A stretch of DNA of 64,000 bases from Bacillota bacterium (GCA_023400235.1 JAEXFI010000019.1:1-64000), one strand, 5' to 3'; shown: positions 9,401-18,223, numbered from the stretch's first letter. The notes: generated from the letters alone by a model not told the origin. Translations and numbers: made by a program.

Positions 9401-9756
9401 TCTGCCACATTCGTTTCAATTATCACACCTAATACAAATTTTTTCTGCAAAACATCATCATCATATTCTAATGCAATATGACTATAAATATTAGGCATTT
9501 TCTCCGCAGGACGCATATATGTTTTTGCTGTGGCATCGAGCAACCCTCTTGTATAAGAAGGAAGTGTCCTTGCTCCTTTGCTGTCTGAAGATTTATTAAA
9601 AACAGTATCACCGTATGCTGCGTATTTTATAGCATCCAGCATAACTGACTTTCCATTTCCGTTTTTTCCGGCAATGAGTGTAAAAAAACCAATTGGTGCC
9701 GTTATATTACTAAACCCATACCAATTAATTAATCTTACATTTTTTAATAATATCAT
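6439..9756 (-). CDS. jetC: Wadjet SMC-like ATPase JetC
   Basis: JetC is the MukB/SMC-like motor of Wadjet and powers loop extrusion on DNA. The 1105-residue protein has a Walker A motif near the start (GKNGNGKS, residues 30-37), long coiled coils with a hinge-like middle around 470-620, and at the end a signature-like YNSGAEVQIPYLL and Walker B LVFIDEPF (D1035, E1036). Length and layout match JetC (COG4913-type). Its ATG overlaps the jetB stop (TGATG), and its own end overlaps jetD, so the four proteins are probably translated as a coupled unit. No truncation is seen. Confidence 0.93.
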   Translation of the reverse strand: MILLKNVRLINWYGFSNITAPIGFFTLIAGKNGNGKSVMLDAIKYAAYGDTVFNKSSDSKGARTLPSYTRGLLDATAKTYMRPAEKMPNIYSHIALEYDDDVLQKKFVLGVIIETNVADNTQSYRYVIDKKGLTEVEHLYKEDGMNKPYSGDEFQKKYGITLMNKENGISKFMQMTGLKLNLGQTNTYLRKLRGIMTYDPEAKIDKFIKESVLEDKKVDFSKLIEARENIGKLNRTFDQIQAEIEELAKIIDEYDGYESEKNRLLIDDIKMVYKTIIELKEEIKRQRQEKTLAENQKAEAEKALKFIAEKENETDKKIREVTLSLDQMDCMEPIRQEEEHLTKLQDEKEVLIKEKRKLEEFQIKVSEILDVVFTRGRKVENKSILASLAGNEFSFAEKESTVHILKQLIMEEYEKIIKELADIDKQAEEVEHGICQQLRILEDCKRNRNAYNQIQEYVNLKNEINREFEKRGLQSEAKFACEYVLALKDESWRESIESFLGRRRYSILVEPEYYDIADNVLNNSSNKYAHLFNTKLLMKKKVDTEEDSIVQFLSIKNPVAQRYFNYQLGRIKAVNLNEVKNYENAISKEGRVSIGMDSYFLRFDRIQYYYLGQETFELNRIRAEKEIGKLKQAKKEILDQRYILEQNKNQLKDSRDYFKDYIYDAFQRYQMVCTQIKESEQILKKLREAQKENREYMELSQLKYELEERSNLIKKEREEKSSAKGRLDTQIETCISKIEEQFSKLASAENSYSEYQITEYAAVQKATEAYDKFISNGSIGLGGLIAGETRRRIRDGIEKHKKDLLVLQGEYNGKRQEESKLPTGIEYRKSYEKRKSQIWMDDLQEVQEKLNEQTRRYEDIFKNEFVLTILKSCDKAMDDLKLINAELAKLKFSTKYQFDVNLVKDASEYAKVIEYAKYLDEREQLGGTKGQAVFSMFTVYSDEDAERLEKDIKDIINGIINKNKDEAIEKFADYRNYMTYEILINNDTFRNAKLSKQTGYNSGAEVQIPYLLILASALLLIYNEKVNSTRLVFIDEPFAKMDPGNVKLMLNFLRHQKLQIIFCSPDKTESIGCECEVILPALKVRPDNMQLGIVQFHEDKKYGRL

Positions 9757-10406
9757 CAGCCGTTCTCCTCTTCCTCGTAGTCTGCTTTATCCTCTTCTAT
9801 GGAATCTATCTCATCCTCCAAATTATCTGGTTTTAAATGTTCATCAGCCACTGCTTTAAACTGTGGAATATCCCAGCCAAATTGTAACGAAGGATATAAT
9901 TGTATTTTTGCATCCTCACTATCATCATATTCCTCATAATTAATCAAACTATATTTCTTAAATAATTTAAATGCTGCTTTCAAATCAGAAACAGATGGAT
10001 AAATTCCATATGATTTAATCTTATCTATCAGATCTCCTTTTGATACATAATTTTTCTCATCATATCCTAAATTTTCAAGGTATACTTCCCAAAGAACCAA
10101 TAGCAAATGATACTGTACTGTGCTAAATGTAATTATATTTGCACGTTTTAGTCCAACCGTATCTTCACCTTCCTCACTTGCTACCAGCATGGCAACATTA
10201 CATTTATCATCAACTAGAATGTCAAATCCGATCATTTTTAAATACTCCGAAATATCTTGCCTGTTCGATTCCTTTGACACATAATAATATAACTTTTCAT
10301 CCTTATCCTTTAATATAAAAGTAGACTCAAAAAGTTTTCTGATACTTTTCTTAAATAGTAAGCTATTCTCCTCTTTCATATCTATTTGGTAATTATATTC
10401 ACTCAT
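9756..10406 (-). CDS. jetB: Wadjet subunit JetB (MukE-like kite protein)
   Basis: JetB is the small kite-type subunit that bridges JetC and the kleisin JetA. This 216-residue protein has the right size and place between jetA and jetC. It shows a winged-helix-like middle with KGDLIDKIKSYGIYPSVSDL and ends in a very acidic tail of about 20 residues. The ATG at 10406 is chosen: it overlaps the jetA stop by eight bases (ATGAGTGA), a typical coupled junction, and ggaga lies upstream. The call depends mainly on operon context and general DUF4194-like layout. Confidence 0.85.
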   Translation of the reverse strand: MSEYNYQIDMKEENSLLFKKSIRKLFESTFILKDKDEKLYYYVSKESNRQDISEYLKMIGFDILVDDKCNVAMLVASEEGEDTVGLKRANIITFSTVQYHLLLVLWEVYLENLGYDEKNYVSKGDLIDKIKSYGIYPSVSDLKAAFKLFKKYSLINYEEYDDSEDAKIQLYPSLQFGWDIPQFKAVADEHLKPDNLEDEIDSIEEDKADYEEEENG

Positions 10407-11820
10407 CACCCATTCTCCTTCGCATACGAATGTTACTTATTGTTGCCACATCCGTTTCCACGAAGCCTTCCATAAATTCCACCTCATATGGAAAACCCGC
10501 TGTTCCGGAATAAATAATACTCGCAGCCACCATCATTGCATCATCTTTTGTATCAATACTGTATTCGCTAACTGATAATGTTCCATTTGTAAAGTTTAAA
10601 TTGTCAAAATATTTCTTCACGGACTCTAAGTTGAAACGATCTGGAATTTCTTTCAAAACCTCGTTTGTCATTCGTTCCTTCTCTTGGTCAGACAGTTCAC
10701 TATCCTCTATACCAATACTAGAAGTATCGGTTTTCACCCTTCTCCGCCTTTCAAACGACTTTTTGCCAATATAGCCTATACTTTGAACTTGGAAATTGTC
10801 CGAGATTTTCTTTAGAAACATTTCTCTTTCTCCGGCTGGCATTTCTTTTATCTGCATTAACATATTGTTCAGATAATGCTGTAAATTTGTATTATTGCTT
10901 AGTATCATTAACATTCTAGTAGAATAAAGATTATAATAGGTATTGATCTTCTTATCAATATAGTTCATTTCTTTATCATATTCAACATTAATAAAGTAAT
11001 CTAATTCGCTAAACTGTCTATCAACTATATCTTTAGAAACCAAATAGTTATAATTCTTTATTTCCTTATATTCATCAACCATTCGATCGTACATTTCTGT
11101 TTTTCGAATTTTACTTAACATAGTATCTATGCTGGATATATAACCTGGTATTAATCCACTTCTTTTAATAAAGAAATAATCGTTAAAAAATTTTTTCAGC
11201 ATCTCATCCTTTATAAGAAATTGTCCAAAGCTGTTTGCATCCATCATTTTTATAACTGCCTGCATAATTTCACGGATACTGTCCTTTAATATCAGCAATT
11301 CATTCTTCAAATCACACTCATTTTCAATAAGGGGAACCAAAATGCTAGTATATGGCCTTATGGTACGAGCATTATCTTCTTCAAGAGAAGATTTCAATAT
11401 CTCATGTATTGAGAAAATATGATTTGTAATAGAACCATTTATATCATTATCAAAAATCCTTCGTAGTGCCTCAATAACCTTCCTACAATACGGCACAATT
11501 GAAGCGATATTATCTCCATTCCTGCCGATTTCTTTTGGTGTAATCCAACCGCATTCTCTAAAATAACGTAATATAGCTGATGCATTTTCCGTTGCCGATT
11601 TTGTGCTGTTAATTTCCTCACCTATGTCTTCTGTTTCAATCGAATACAGGCAGTTTTGGAGGTATATTGTCAAGCAGCTTCTAGCATCCATTTCATAAAG
11701 TATTGGTATCTCTTTTGATTTCTCTATAAGCTGATTTATGCATTCAAAATAAATCACTTTATTACGGCAGCAAAACGGGTTAAAAAATTTATCATTATTA
11801 ATATTTTCAAATATAGACAC
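10399..11820 (-). CDS. jetA: Wadjet subunit JetA (MukF-like kleisin)
   Basis: JetA is the kleisin that closes the ring between the two JetC heads. This 473-residue helical protein opens with NDKFFNPFCCRNKVIYF, which I associate with the Clostridial JetA family (DUF5716-type); that assignment is from memory. It starts with GTG at 11820 after a gggggag ribosome-binding site. As first gene of the operon it has a candidate promoter at 11981-12009 and a leader of about 160 bases. Whether the system is type I, II or III cannot be fixed by eye. The ORF has no breaks. Confidence 0.85.
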   Translation of the reverse strand: MSIFENINNDKFFNPFCCRNKVIYFECINQLIEKSKEIPILYEMDARSCLTIYLQNCLYSIETEDIGEEINSTKSATENASAILRYFRECGWITPKEIGRNGDNIASIVPYCRKVIEALRRIFDNDINGSITNHIFSIHEILKSSLEEDNARTIRPYTSILVPLIENECDLKNELLILKDSIREIMQAVIKMMDANSFGQFLIKDEMLKKFFNDYFFIKRSGLIPGYISSIDTMLSKIRKTEMYDRMVDEYKEIKNYNYLVSKDIVDRQFSELDYFINVEYDKEMNYIDKKINTYYNLYSTRMLMILSNNTNLQHYLNNMLMQIKEMPAGEREMFLKKISDNFQVQSIGYIGKKSFERRRRVKTDTSSIGIEDSELSDQEKERMTNEVLKEIPDRFNLESVKKYFDNLNFTNGTLSVSEYSIDTKDDAMMVAASIIYSGTAGFPYEVEFMEGFVETDVATISNIRMRRRMGDE

Positions 11821-11980
11821 CTTATCTCCCCCAGCTGGTTGACTTTATCTATATTTAAAATACTCCATACTCATTGGCTCAATATTTCTTCTCGTAAAAA
11901 AGAAAATATATAGCAGGGTAACTTAAGCATAAAAAGAGTAATCTAAATATAAAAGTACAGAAAATAACTTGTACACTTTT

Positions 11981-12009
11981 ATTATATAACAGAAAACACC
12001 AATTTTCCA
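11981..12009 (-). promoter_or_regulatory. candidate jetABCD promoter
   Basis: On the minus strand a -35-like tggaaa (12009-12004), a 17-base spacer and a perfect -10 tataat (11986-11981) lie 160 bases before the jetA start. The -35 matches the consensus at four of six positions. Confidence 0.45.
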
Positions 12010-12274
12010 CTTTAATGGCAACTAAAAATATTTATAATATATAACAGCACTATCCTGTAGCCTCTAATAAAAAGCCCCCAATGTTTATAATAAAAAAATT
12101 ATATTGCTGCACAGAATATTAATGATTCTTCTATTGTTGAACTCGAACAATTCTATTCCATTCATAACCCTTGATTCTCTTACCAATAAGATTTCACTGG
12201 GATTGACATTAGATATTTCAATTATTGCTGTTTTAACATGTCGTTAACATTTGGCATTTATTAACATAAAGACA

Positions 12275-12299
12275 ATAACAATATGAACAACATTGTTAT
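12275..12299. promoter_or_regulatory. palindrome in the jetA-recombinase gap
   Basis: An 8-base inverted repeat, ataacaat and attgttat, around a 9-base gap lies in the 600-base AT-rich gap between jetA and the recombinase remnant genes. It could be an operator or a weak hairpin. The rest of 12010-12441 shows no gene or RNA I can support. Confidence 0.3.
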
Positions 12300-12441
12300 C
12301 GTAATTGTATATCTCTGGGTCGGTTATTTTAACTAGAACCGCATATTTCTACCAAATTTCATTAATTTTTCATCCTCGCCTTATAACCTTAATGCTTTGC
12401 AGTAACCGCCATACCAGGTAATCGTCAAATTTTCGTACCTC

Positions 12442-12569
12442 TCAGCCCATTATCTTCAGGTAGACATCTATGTCATTTACCATTTGCTTGAAACTTTTCG
12501 CTCCCGAGCCAAATCCAAATTCTTCTACATTAAGTCTCTGATTTGATCAACAAGTTGCTGATACTGCAT
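12442..12569 (-). pseudogene. frameshifted small gene behind recombinase 1
   Basis: On the minus strand an ATG at 12569, 20 bases past the recombinase stop, opens MQYQQLVDQIRDL and then meets a stop. Another frame continues directly with VEEFGFGSGAKSFKQMVND and ends at a TGA at 12442. The 128-base length is not a multiple of three, as expected of a frameshift in a gene of about 42 codons. The position suggests a small accessory gene once co-translated with the recombinase. The family is unknown. Confidence 0.45.
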
Positions 12570-12588
12570 ACAATTTAGATATTAACCT

Positions 12589-13815
12589 TTAGGTTCGAAC
12601 TATCTGTACGATGATATACTTATTATAAACTTCTACCTTATTGACTTTGTCTCTAACAAACCTCTCATCATAATGACCATCGCATAGCAGTTCACTCAAT
12701 CTTTCTTTAATCCACTCTTCATCCAGAGTCGGGGAATTAGGACAGATATTTTTGCCCTTTTCAATCCTCGTTGCACATCTCCAAACCACCTTACCCCTTT
12801 CGGTTCTTCTCCGATAAGATGCACCACAATCACCGCACACAAGCAAATTCCCCAGAAGGTATTTGCCGTTATATTTGCTTCCGCTGGCCTCTTTCATGCC
12901 ATCCTCGCTTGTAATAAGTCTCGCACGTTTCGCCATTTCCTCCTGAACCTTATCGAAGACTTCAGAAGAAATAATTTCAGGGTGACTGTTTGTTATATAG
13001 TAACGATCTCTTTGACCCACATTTTTGCTTCTTCTGCCTGTTATAAAATCTTCTGTGTAGGTCTTTTGCAGCATAGAATCACCCTTATATTTCTCGTTCT
13101 TCAGAATCTTTTGAATAACTGCTGTTGCCCAAGTTTCTTTCCCTGTAGCGGTTTTAATCTGATGTCCTTCCAGATACTCTTTTATTTGCTGTAAAGTGCC
13201 TCCCTCTAAATACAATTGATAGATTGTCCTTATGGTATCGGCCTCTTCCGGTGAGACGATCCACTCGTCATTGTCACGTCTATAACCCATGGGGATTCTA
13301 CCGACAAAATCATCTCCTTTGCTAAATTTATATCGATATCCCCACTGAACATTTTCACTCAAATTATGGCTTTCTTCCTGTGCTAAAACTCCATTAAATG
13401 CAATATCTATTTCCTTTTCTGCTTCAAGTGAATTCAAATCTTCCTTTTCAAAATAGATATTTATACCTTTTGCTTTTAAACTTCGGATAATAGTTAGCGT
13501 ATCTAGCACATTTCTGGATAATCTACTGATAGACTTAGTAATGATATAATCAATTTCGCCACGATAGGCCTTCTGAAGCATTGCATCCAAACCATTCCTT
13601 TTCTCTTTTCTAAGTCCACTTTCGTAATCGTAAAACACACCTGAAAATTCCCATTCAGGATTTGTCTGAATCAAATCGGTATAATACTTAATTTGAAGGT
13701 CAATACTGCTTTGCTGGCTTTCGCGCTCGGTACTGACCCTGCAATATGCTGCAACCCTTAATTTTCCGGTACTCTTCAAAGAGTTTATGACAGGGATAAA
13801 TGTAATCTTCTTCAT
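12589..13815 (-). CDS. serine recombinase 1 (Wadjet module)
   Basis: A 408-residue serine integrase that should carry out site-specific recombination of the module. Resolvase domain at about 20-150 with the active-site Ser28 in AAYCRVST and SISRLSRN; recombinase domain about 165-275; zinc-ribbon with C327, C330, C347 and C358. Only about 45 residues follow the ribbon, so the long coiled coil of phage integrases is short or missing. It closely resembles recombinase 3 at 23315 over its whole length. Repeat R3 lies 118 bases upstream, past a terminator hairpin. The ATG at 13815 has gaggagg at good spacing. It is the first gene of the module that carries jetABCD. Confidence 0.93.
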   Translation of the reverse strand: MKKITFIPVINSLKSTGKLRVAAYCRVSTERESQQSSIDLQIKYYTDLIQTNPEWEFSGVFYDYESGLRKEKRNGLDAMLQKAYRGEIDYIITKSISRLSRNVLDTLTIIRSLKAKGINIYFEKEDLNSLEAEKEIDIAFNGVLAQEESHNLSENVQWGYRYKFSKGDDFVGRIPMGYRRDNDEWIVSPEEADTIRTIYQLYLEGGTLQQIKEYLEGHQIKTATGKETWATAVIQKILKNEKYKGDSMLQKTYTEDFITGRRSKNVGQRDRYYITNSHPEIISSEVFDKVQEEMAKRARLITSEDGMKEASGSKYNGKYLLGNLLVCGDCGASYRRRTERGKVVWRCATRIEKGKNICPNSPTLDEEWIKERLSELLCDGHYDERFVRDKVNKVEVYNKYIIVQIVRT

Positions 13816-13861
13816 AAAAATATCCTCCTCATTATAAGATTTTTTAGTTACTCTAAAAAAA

Positions 13862-13887
13862 AAGAGCGCAACAGCAAAATCGCTCTT
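13862..13887 (-). terminator. leader terminator of recombinase 1
   Basis: Arms aagagcg (13862-13868) and cgctctt (13881-13887) form a hairpin followed on the minus strand by a run of T. It stands between repeat R3 and the ribosome-binding site, so transcripts arriving from upstream would stop before the recombinase. The stretch just right of it, cgctcaaggtttattactc, is shared with recombinase 3. Confidence 0.7.
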
Positions 13888-13933
13888 ACGCTCAAGGTTT
13901 ATTACTCATTTTCAATCATTAATGATTATTGAC

Positions 13934-14025
13934 GTTGCAACAGGACTACAACCTCACAATGCCTTGAGTGGGTAAAAAAGATGCCGTAGTCCTCTGGTAC
14001 CCCCTTGGCGGTAGGGTATATTTTT
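13934..14025. repeat. att-like repeat R3
   Basis: The best-kept copy. Its right-hand core gttgcaacaggactacaacc is identical to the rlmD 3' end at R6. The middle gccttgagtgggtaaaaaag and the end ggtacccccttggcgg match R1, and the extension tagggtatatttt matches R5. On the minus strand an open frame runs through it as KGVPEDYGIFFTHSRH and then CEVVVLLQRQ. It marks the junction between the HEPN/nuclease module and the Wadjet module. Confidence 0.88.
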
Positions 14026-14126
14026 AAAGCAGCCACCCCATAAAACCTCCAAAGGTTTTGTGCTTTTGAAGGCTCTATTCGATACAATTCTACATTAAAG
14101 AAATCACAAAATTTCTATTAACTTAA

Positions 14127-14984
14127 CTATTGATTGTCATATGTATCGAGGATGTTCTTTACCCAATCCATCATGCATTCCTGCTTATCACTTATCGAAT
14201 TAAGCGTAGAATTCAGAAGTGGCTTCATCAATGGATCAATGTCTTCATTATAATTAATTTTTTCAAGAATCACAGAAAAAATTGAATCTATAAAATAAAT
14301 CAAATATGCCATGTTCAATGCTATAAAGTAGTCAAAATGAACACAATTCCCCGTATATAAATAGAGATCATCAACAACTAATTCCTCTGCTTCTAAATCA
14401 TACACTTGAAACAATTTTTCTTTATTATCTCCAAAAACTAAACATGTTGCTCCATTATGTATTATAGAATTACGTGTTTTTCTTATGCTCTGAAACCATT
14501 TATCATTTAATATTACACGACGGTCATCGTCAATCAAGCTTTTTAAGTAATCCAATTTCATATTGTAGAGTTCAATAGCAGAAATCTTTTTTCCGTTTTC
14601 CTTAATCATTTTACCCGAATATTCAATAACCATATCAAGAATCTTTAAAGTATATTCAATTATAACTCGATATTTAGCAATTATATATTCAATATAGATA
14701 GCTACTGTTTCTCTTTCATTATCTAAAAGATTTTTGTTTTTCTTGTTTTCATAGAAAGAATATATCTGATTAATATTTTTAATAGACAAAAAGATCTTTC
14801 TCACATCTTGCCTTATTGCCTTTAAATAGTTATCCATCTCATTTAGCTGTTCGTCTGACAATCTAAATTGATTACATAGTTGCATTTTATGTGTTATCAT
14901 GGTAGGAATATCCGTTTTACTGCACTTATCATAAAACCACTTTAATCTTTCAATATCATCATATTTTGCCTCAGACATATCCAT
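14127..14984 (-). CDS. HEPN-like protein, candidate RNase effector
   Basis: A 285-residue, strongly helical protein. It carries a HEPN-type catalytic signature RNSIIH (R171, N172, H176; R-x4-H with a polar residue after Arg) in the sequence SIRKTRNSIIHNG. HEPN proteins are often toxins or defence RNases; here the assignment rests on this motif and on the all-helical context, not on a database match. A long helix-rich part (residues 40-150) precedes the motif. It follows the PD-(D/E)XK protein at 15093 on the same strand by about 110 bases, so the two may form a two-gene module. The ATG at 14984 has a weak agaagg site; an in-frame ATG at 14978 is possible. Confidence 0.65.
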   Translation of the reverse strand: MDMSEAKYDDIERLKWFYDKCSKTDIPTMITHKMQLCNQFRLSDEQLNEMDNYLKAIRQDVRKIFLSIKNINQIYSFYENKKNKNLLDNERETVAIYIEYIIAKYRVIIEYTLKILDMVIEYSGKMIKENGKKISAIELYNMKLDYLKSLIDDDRRVILNDKWFQSIRKTRNSIIHNGATCLVFGDNKEKLFQVYDLEAEELVVDDLYLYTGNCVHFDYFIALNMAYLIYFIDSIFSVILEKINYNEDIDPLMKPLLNSTLNSISDKQECMMDWVKNILDTYDNQ

Positions 14985-15092
14985 ATACTACATTAACCTT
15001 CTTTCATTTTAACATTTTATCTATATTACTTATCGCATTTGATACTATCCCGAATCTATTTCAATCAAAAATAAGTGCTTTTTAAATAATAT

Positions 15093-16673
15093 TTATATAA
15101 AACCAACTGAATTACTTCTAAAAAATAGAATTACATCATTAACAAATTCATTATTTTCATTTAGAAATTCAATAATAGTTTTTCCATACTTTACCTCAAC
15201 AACTTCTATCTTATCCTGTATAAAAACAATATCATTCATTTGACTTTTACCATCAACAGTAGAGATTGAACTGGTTTCATACTGAAGCCCCAGATATTCC
15301 ATCATAGGCGCATCAAGTTCTGCCAATCCGCCAAGTTGTCTTTTCATAAAATAATCAAACGGATCATTTGGGAAAAATCTTCTTAAAAGTTCTTTAAATC
15401 CTCTTTTTACACCATTCCAAGTTACTTTCCCATGATAAATAATATATTTATTTTTAGTCGTATAATCTATAAGAAAATCATAACAAGGTAGATATGATAA
15501 CATGCCATAATATGCGGCTCCCGCAATTGCTTCTAGTATTCTATCTGTATTAAATATGTTAAGTGCTATTCTAAATTCATTGTTTTCAATGCCAATGTTA
15601 TTAAATATCGACAAAACATGATACTTCCATGTTCCATTAAATATTAAGCAATTTACAGCGTTATCTCTAATTTCTGATAACTTAGGTTTGTTCTTTGAAT
15701 GTGTTTGATTTATGTAAAGCTCTTGATTACTTCCATCAATGCCCATTACTTCAGCTACGATAATGTCCTTTGATAGTCTAAGATCACTTTCGAAACATCC
15801 GCCTTTGATTACTTCATTAACTTGCCAATTAAACTGATATATCATACTTTGAAACTTTTCCGGATACCCGATCTCTAAACTATCACTTTTTATCTCGGAT
15901 GTTATATAACAACTTATATGCTCTTCTAAACAGCAGAGATAACCTTCTTCGTCATCCTTATAATTCTCTTTATATTCAAGTACTTCATCATAAATTGAGT
16001 ATTCTTCCTTTAAATTATCTTTTATTTTTTTCAAGGCATTAAGGTAATAATATTCTGTATATCTCTGAAATAATACATAAACACAGTAAGGGTATGGAAT
16101 CTCATCTGTTGTATTCATCTTCAAAATGATATAGTCATTGAGACTCAATTGGGGAAGAAGGCTTTGAATTTGATTTATAGCACTATCCATCTTCATTGGG
16201 TTAGTATATAAAAAAGCTAAATGTTCTGTAGAGAATTTTCTTTGGCAATCAATATCAATTGGATTAACTCGTTCACACGAAATCGGTACACTTTCTTCGT
16301 CTAAATTAAGTTTATATCCTTCGATGTAAAGATTCATGTATTTATTAAACTCCGAATATGGAACAAGTAATTCCATCCACTCACTTGAAGCTATAATTAT
16401 TCTAATTTCACTATCACGGATATGTAAATTTTGTTTTAGTAGCGCACAATATTTACAAACCTCATTAAGGGTTTGTCTTGCAGCTTGATTTGATCTTTTA
16501 AGTTCGACAATTACATAATTATTTTCTGAATCTTTGGCCAGAATATCAATAAAACCAGATGATCCGAATTCATTTTTTAAAGGGTATTCTTCCTGAATTA
16601 GTTCCAGATCATTTGATATTATAGACAAGTTTTTCGCCAGATGTTTCCTTATCTTTTCTTCGAGCCTCTCCAT
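15093..16673 (-). CDS. NucS-like PD-(D/E)XK domain protein
   Basis: A 526-residue protein. The first 110 residues look like the endonuclease NucS/DUF91 nuclease fold: GSSGFIDILAKD (D43), then YVIVELKRSNQ (E57, K59) and a helix with KYCALL. These give the D...ExK active site of PD-(D/E)XK nucleases. The other 400 residues are not recognised; they contain no ATPase motif, are rich in aromatic and acidic residues, and may be a sensing or DNA-binding part. An aagggg site sets the ATG at 16673, and a possible -10 tataat lies at 16719-16724. The neighbours are a HEPN-like protein downstream and recombinase 2 upstream. I infer a defence role from this company. Confidence 0.65.
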   Translation of the reverse strand: MERLEEKIRKHLAKNLSIISNDLELIQEEYPLKNEFGSSGFIDILAKDSENNYVIVELKRSNQAARQTLNEVCKYCALLKQNLHIRDSEIRIIIASSEWMELLVPYSEFNKYMNLYIEGYKLNLDEESVPISCERVNPIDIDCQRKFSTEHLAFLYTNPMKMDSAINQIQSLLPQLSLNDYIILKMNTTDEIPYPYCVYVLFQRYTEYYYLNALKKIKDNLKEEYSIYDEVLEYKENYKDDEEGYLCCLEEHISCYITSEIKSDSLEIGYPEKFQSMIYQFNWQVNEVIKGGCFESDLRLSKDIIVAEVMGIDGSNQELYINQTHSKNKPKLSEIRDNAVNCLIFNGTWKYHVLSIFNNIGIENNEFRIALNIFNTDRILEAIAGAAYYGMLSYLPCYDFLIDYTTKNKYIIYHGKVTWNGVKRGFKELLRRFFPNDPFDYFMKRQLGGLAELDAPMMEYLGLQYETSSISTVDGKSQMNDIVFIQDKIEVVEVKYGKTIIEFLNENNEFVNDVILFFRSNSVGFI

Positions 16674-16857
16674 TTTCTTATTTCCCCTTTTACTAACGTC
16701 TTTATCGTTCTATTATGAATTATACTAACAACAAGAACGAAATGTATAGTGAAAAACAAGCTCTTCAGCATTTCTATTTCGTTGGGATTTACTCCATTAA
16801 GTTCTGACCAGAGTTATTAACTCCATTCTTATTTACAATTATTAGTATATCATAGGT

Positions 16858-18156
16858 TCAATTATTCTGGAATAGTCTTTTAACCTGTGAGCCATCCATG
16901 CGAAAAATCAAAATAAAAGCATCAAAAATCTGAACTTTGTCAACTTCATTCCTGATTATACCTTCATCATAAGCTCCATTTTGACAAATAGCTTCGCCCA
17001 GAATATCTTGTATCCATCCTCCATCTAAAGTAGGGGAGTGCAGGCATGCTTCTTTGCCTTTTTCTATCCGTGTCGTACAGCGCCAGACTAGCTTGCCTCT
17101 TTCAGTTCTTCTCCGATACGATGCGCCGCAATCGCCGCACACAAGCAAATTTCCAAGAAAGTACTTACCGTTATATTTACTTCCGCTGGCTTCTACTGAG
17201 CCATCCTCCTTACTGACAAACCTTGCACGCTTGACCATTTCTTCCTGTACCTTGTCAAATACCTCGGCTGAAACAATGGCCGGATGACTGTTTTTTACAT
17301 AATACCTATTTCGCTGACCAATATTCTTACTTTTCTTACCGGTCATAAAATCCTCAGTAAATGTCTTTTTCAGCATGGTATCGCCTTTGTATTTTTCGTT
17401 GGTCAACATTCTATGGATTGTTTTTGTATCCCAGGTCTCCTTACCTGTTACAGTCTGAATTCCTTGGGATTCCAGATAAGTCTTCATTTGTCCCAGTGAC
17501 AAGCCTTGCAAATACAAGTCAAATATCTTTCTGACAACCTCTGCCTGTTCCGGCACAATAACAATATCCTCGTCAACGCAAGTGTATCCCATGAAATTCT
17601 TGTACTTTTTCGGGGTCTCGCCCTTTTCAAACTTGCGCTGAATTCCCCATTGTATATTCTCGCTTATATTCTGGCTTTCACCCTGTGCCAGCATGCCCCT
17701 GAGCGTAATTTCGAATTCTTTATCCGCCTCGATTGAGTCCAGATTCTCATTTTCAAAATGCATATTAATCCCTCGCTCTCTTAAAAATCTTACTATTTTC
17801 AAAACCTCCAGCGTATCTCTCGACACCCTGCTGATTGACTTGGTGATGATGTAATCAATTTTGCCTTTCGCCGCTTTCCTAAGCATTTTGTCCAGACTTT
17901 TTCTATCACTTCTTCGAAGCCCGCTTTCGATATCATAGAAAACACCGGCAAAAAGCCAATTAGGATGGCCTTTTATCATCTTCGTATAAGTCTTTATCTG
18001 AATCTCAAGGCTGCACAGCTGCTCCGGTCCGGAGGTGCTGACCCTGCAATAGGCGGCAACCCTGAGCTTTTTATTCTCTTTGGGTTTAGGCGGTATGATT
18101 CTAACATTTTTCATCTCAATCGTTTTATTTATATAAACATAACTGGGTAAGGTCAT
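16858..18156 (-). CDS. serine recombinase 2
   Basis: A 432-residue serine recombinase with Ser40 in AAYCRVST, the SISRVSRD segment, a recombinase domain and a zinc ribbon (LLVCGDCGASYRRR). It is clearly more distant from recombinases 1 and 3 than they are from each other. No ribosome-binding site is visible before the ATG at 18156 or the later in-frame ATG at 18114. This fits with the group II intron inserted immediately upstream, which separates the gene from its leader hairpin and repeat R4. Translation may need splicing, or may be weak. It heads the module that carries the nuclease and HEPN genes. Confidence 0.92.
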   Translation of the reverse strand: MTLPSYVYINKTIEMKNVRIIPPKPKENKKLRVAAYCRVSTSGPEQLCSLEIQIKTYTKMIKGHPNWLFAGVFYDIESGLRRSDRKSLDKMLRKAAKGKIDYIITKSISRVSRDTLEVLKIVRFLRERGINMHFENENLDSIEADKEFEITLRGMLAQGESQNISENIQWGIQRKFEKGETPKKYKNFMGYTCVDEDIVIVPEQAEVVRKIFDLYLQGLSLGQMKTYLESQGIQTVTGKETWDTKTIHRMLTNEKYKGDTMLKKTFTEDFMTGKKSKNIGQRNRYYVKNSHPAIVSAEVFDKVQEEMVKRARFVSKEDGSVEASGSKYNGKYFLGNLLVCGDCGASYRRRTERGKLVWRCTTRIEKGKEACLHSPTLDGGWIQDILGEAICQNGAYDEGIIRNEVDKVQIFDAFILIFRMDGSQVKRLFQNN

Positions 18157-18223
18157 AAGTACACTAATATTTTGTAGAGTAGGTCAGTGGGAAAATTAAA
18201 TTTTTCCCACTTTCCCCTGCATC

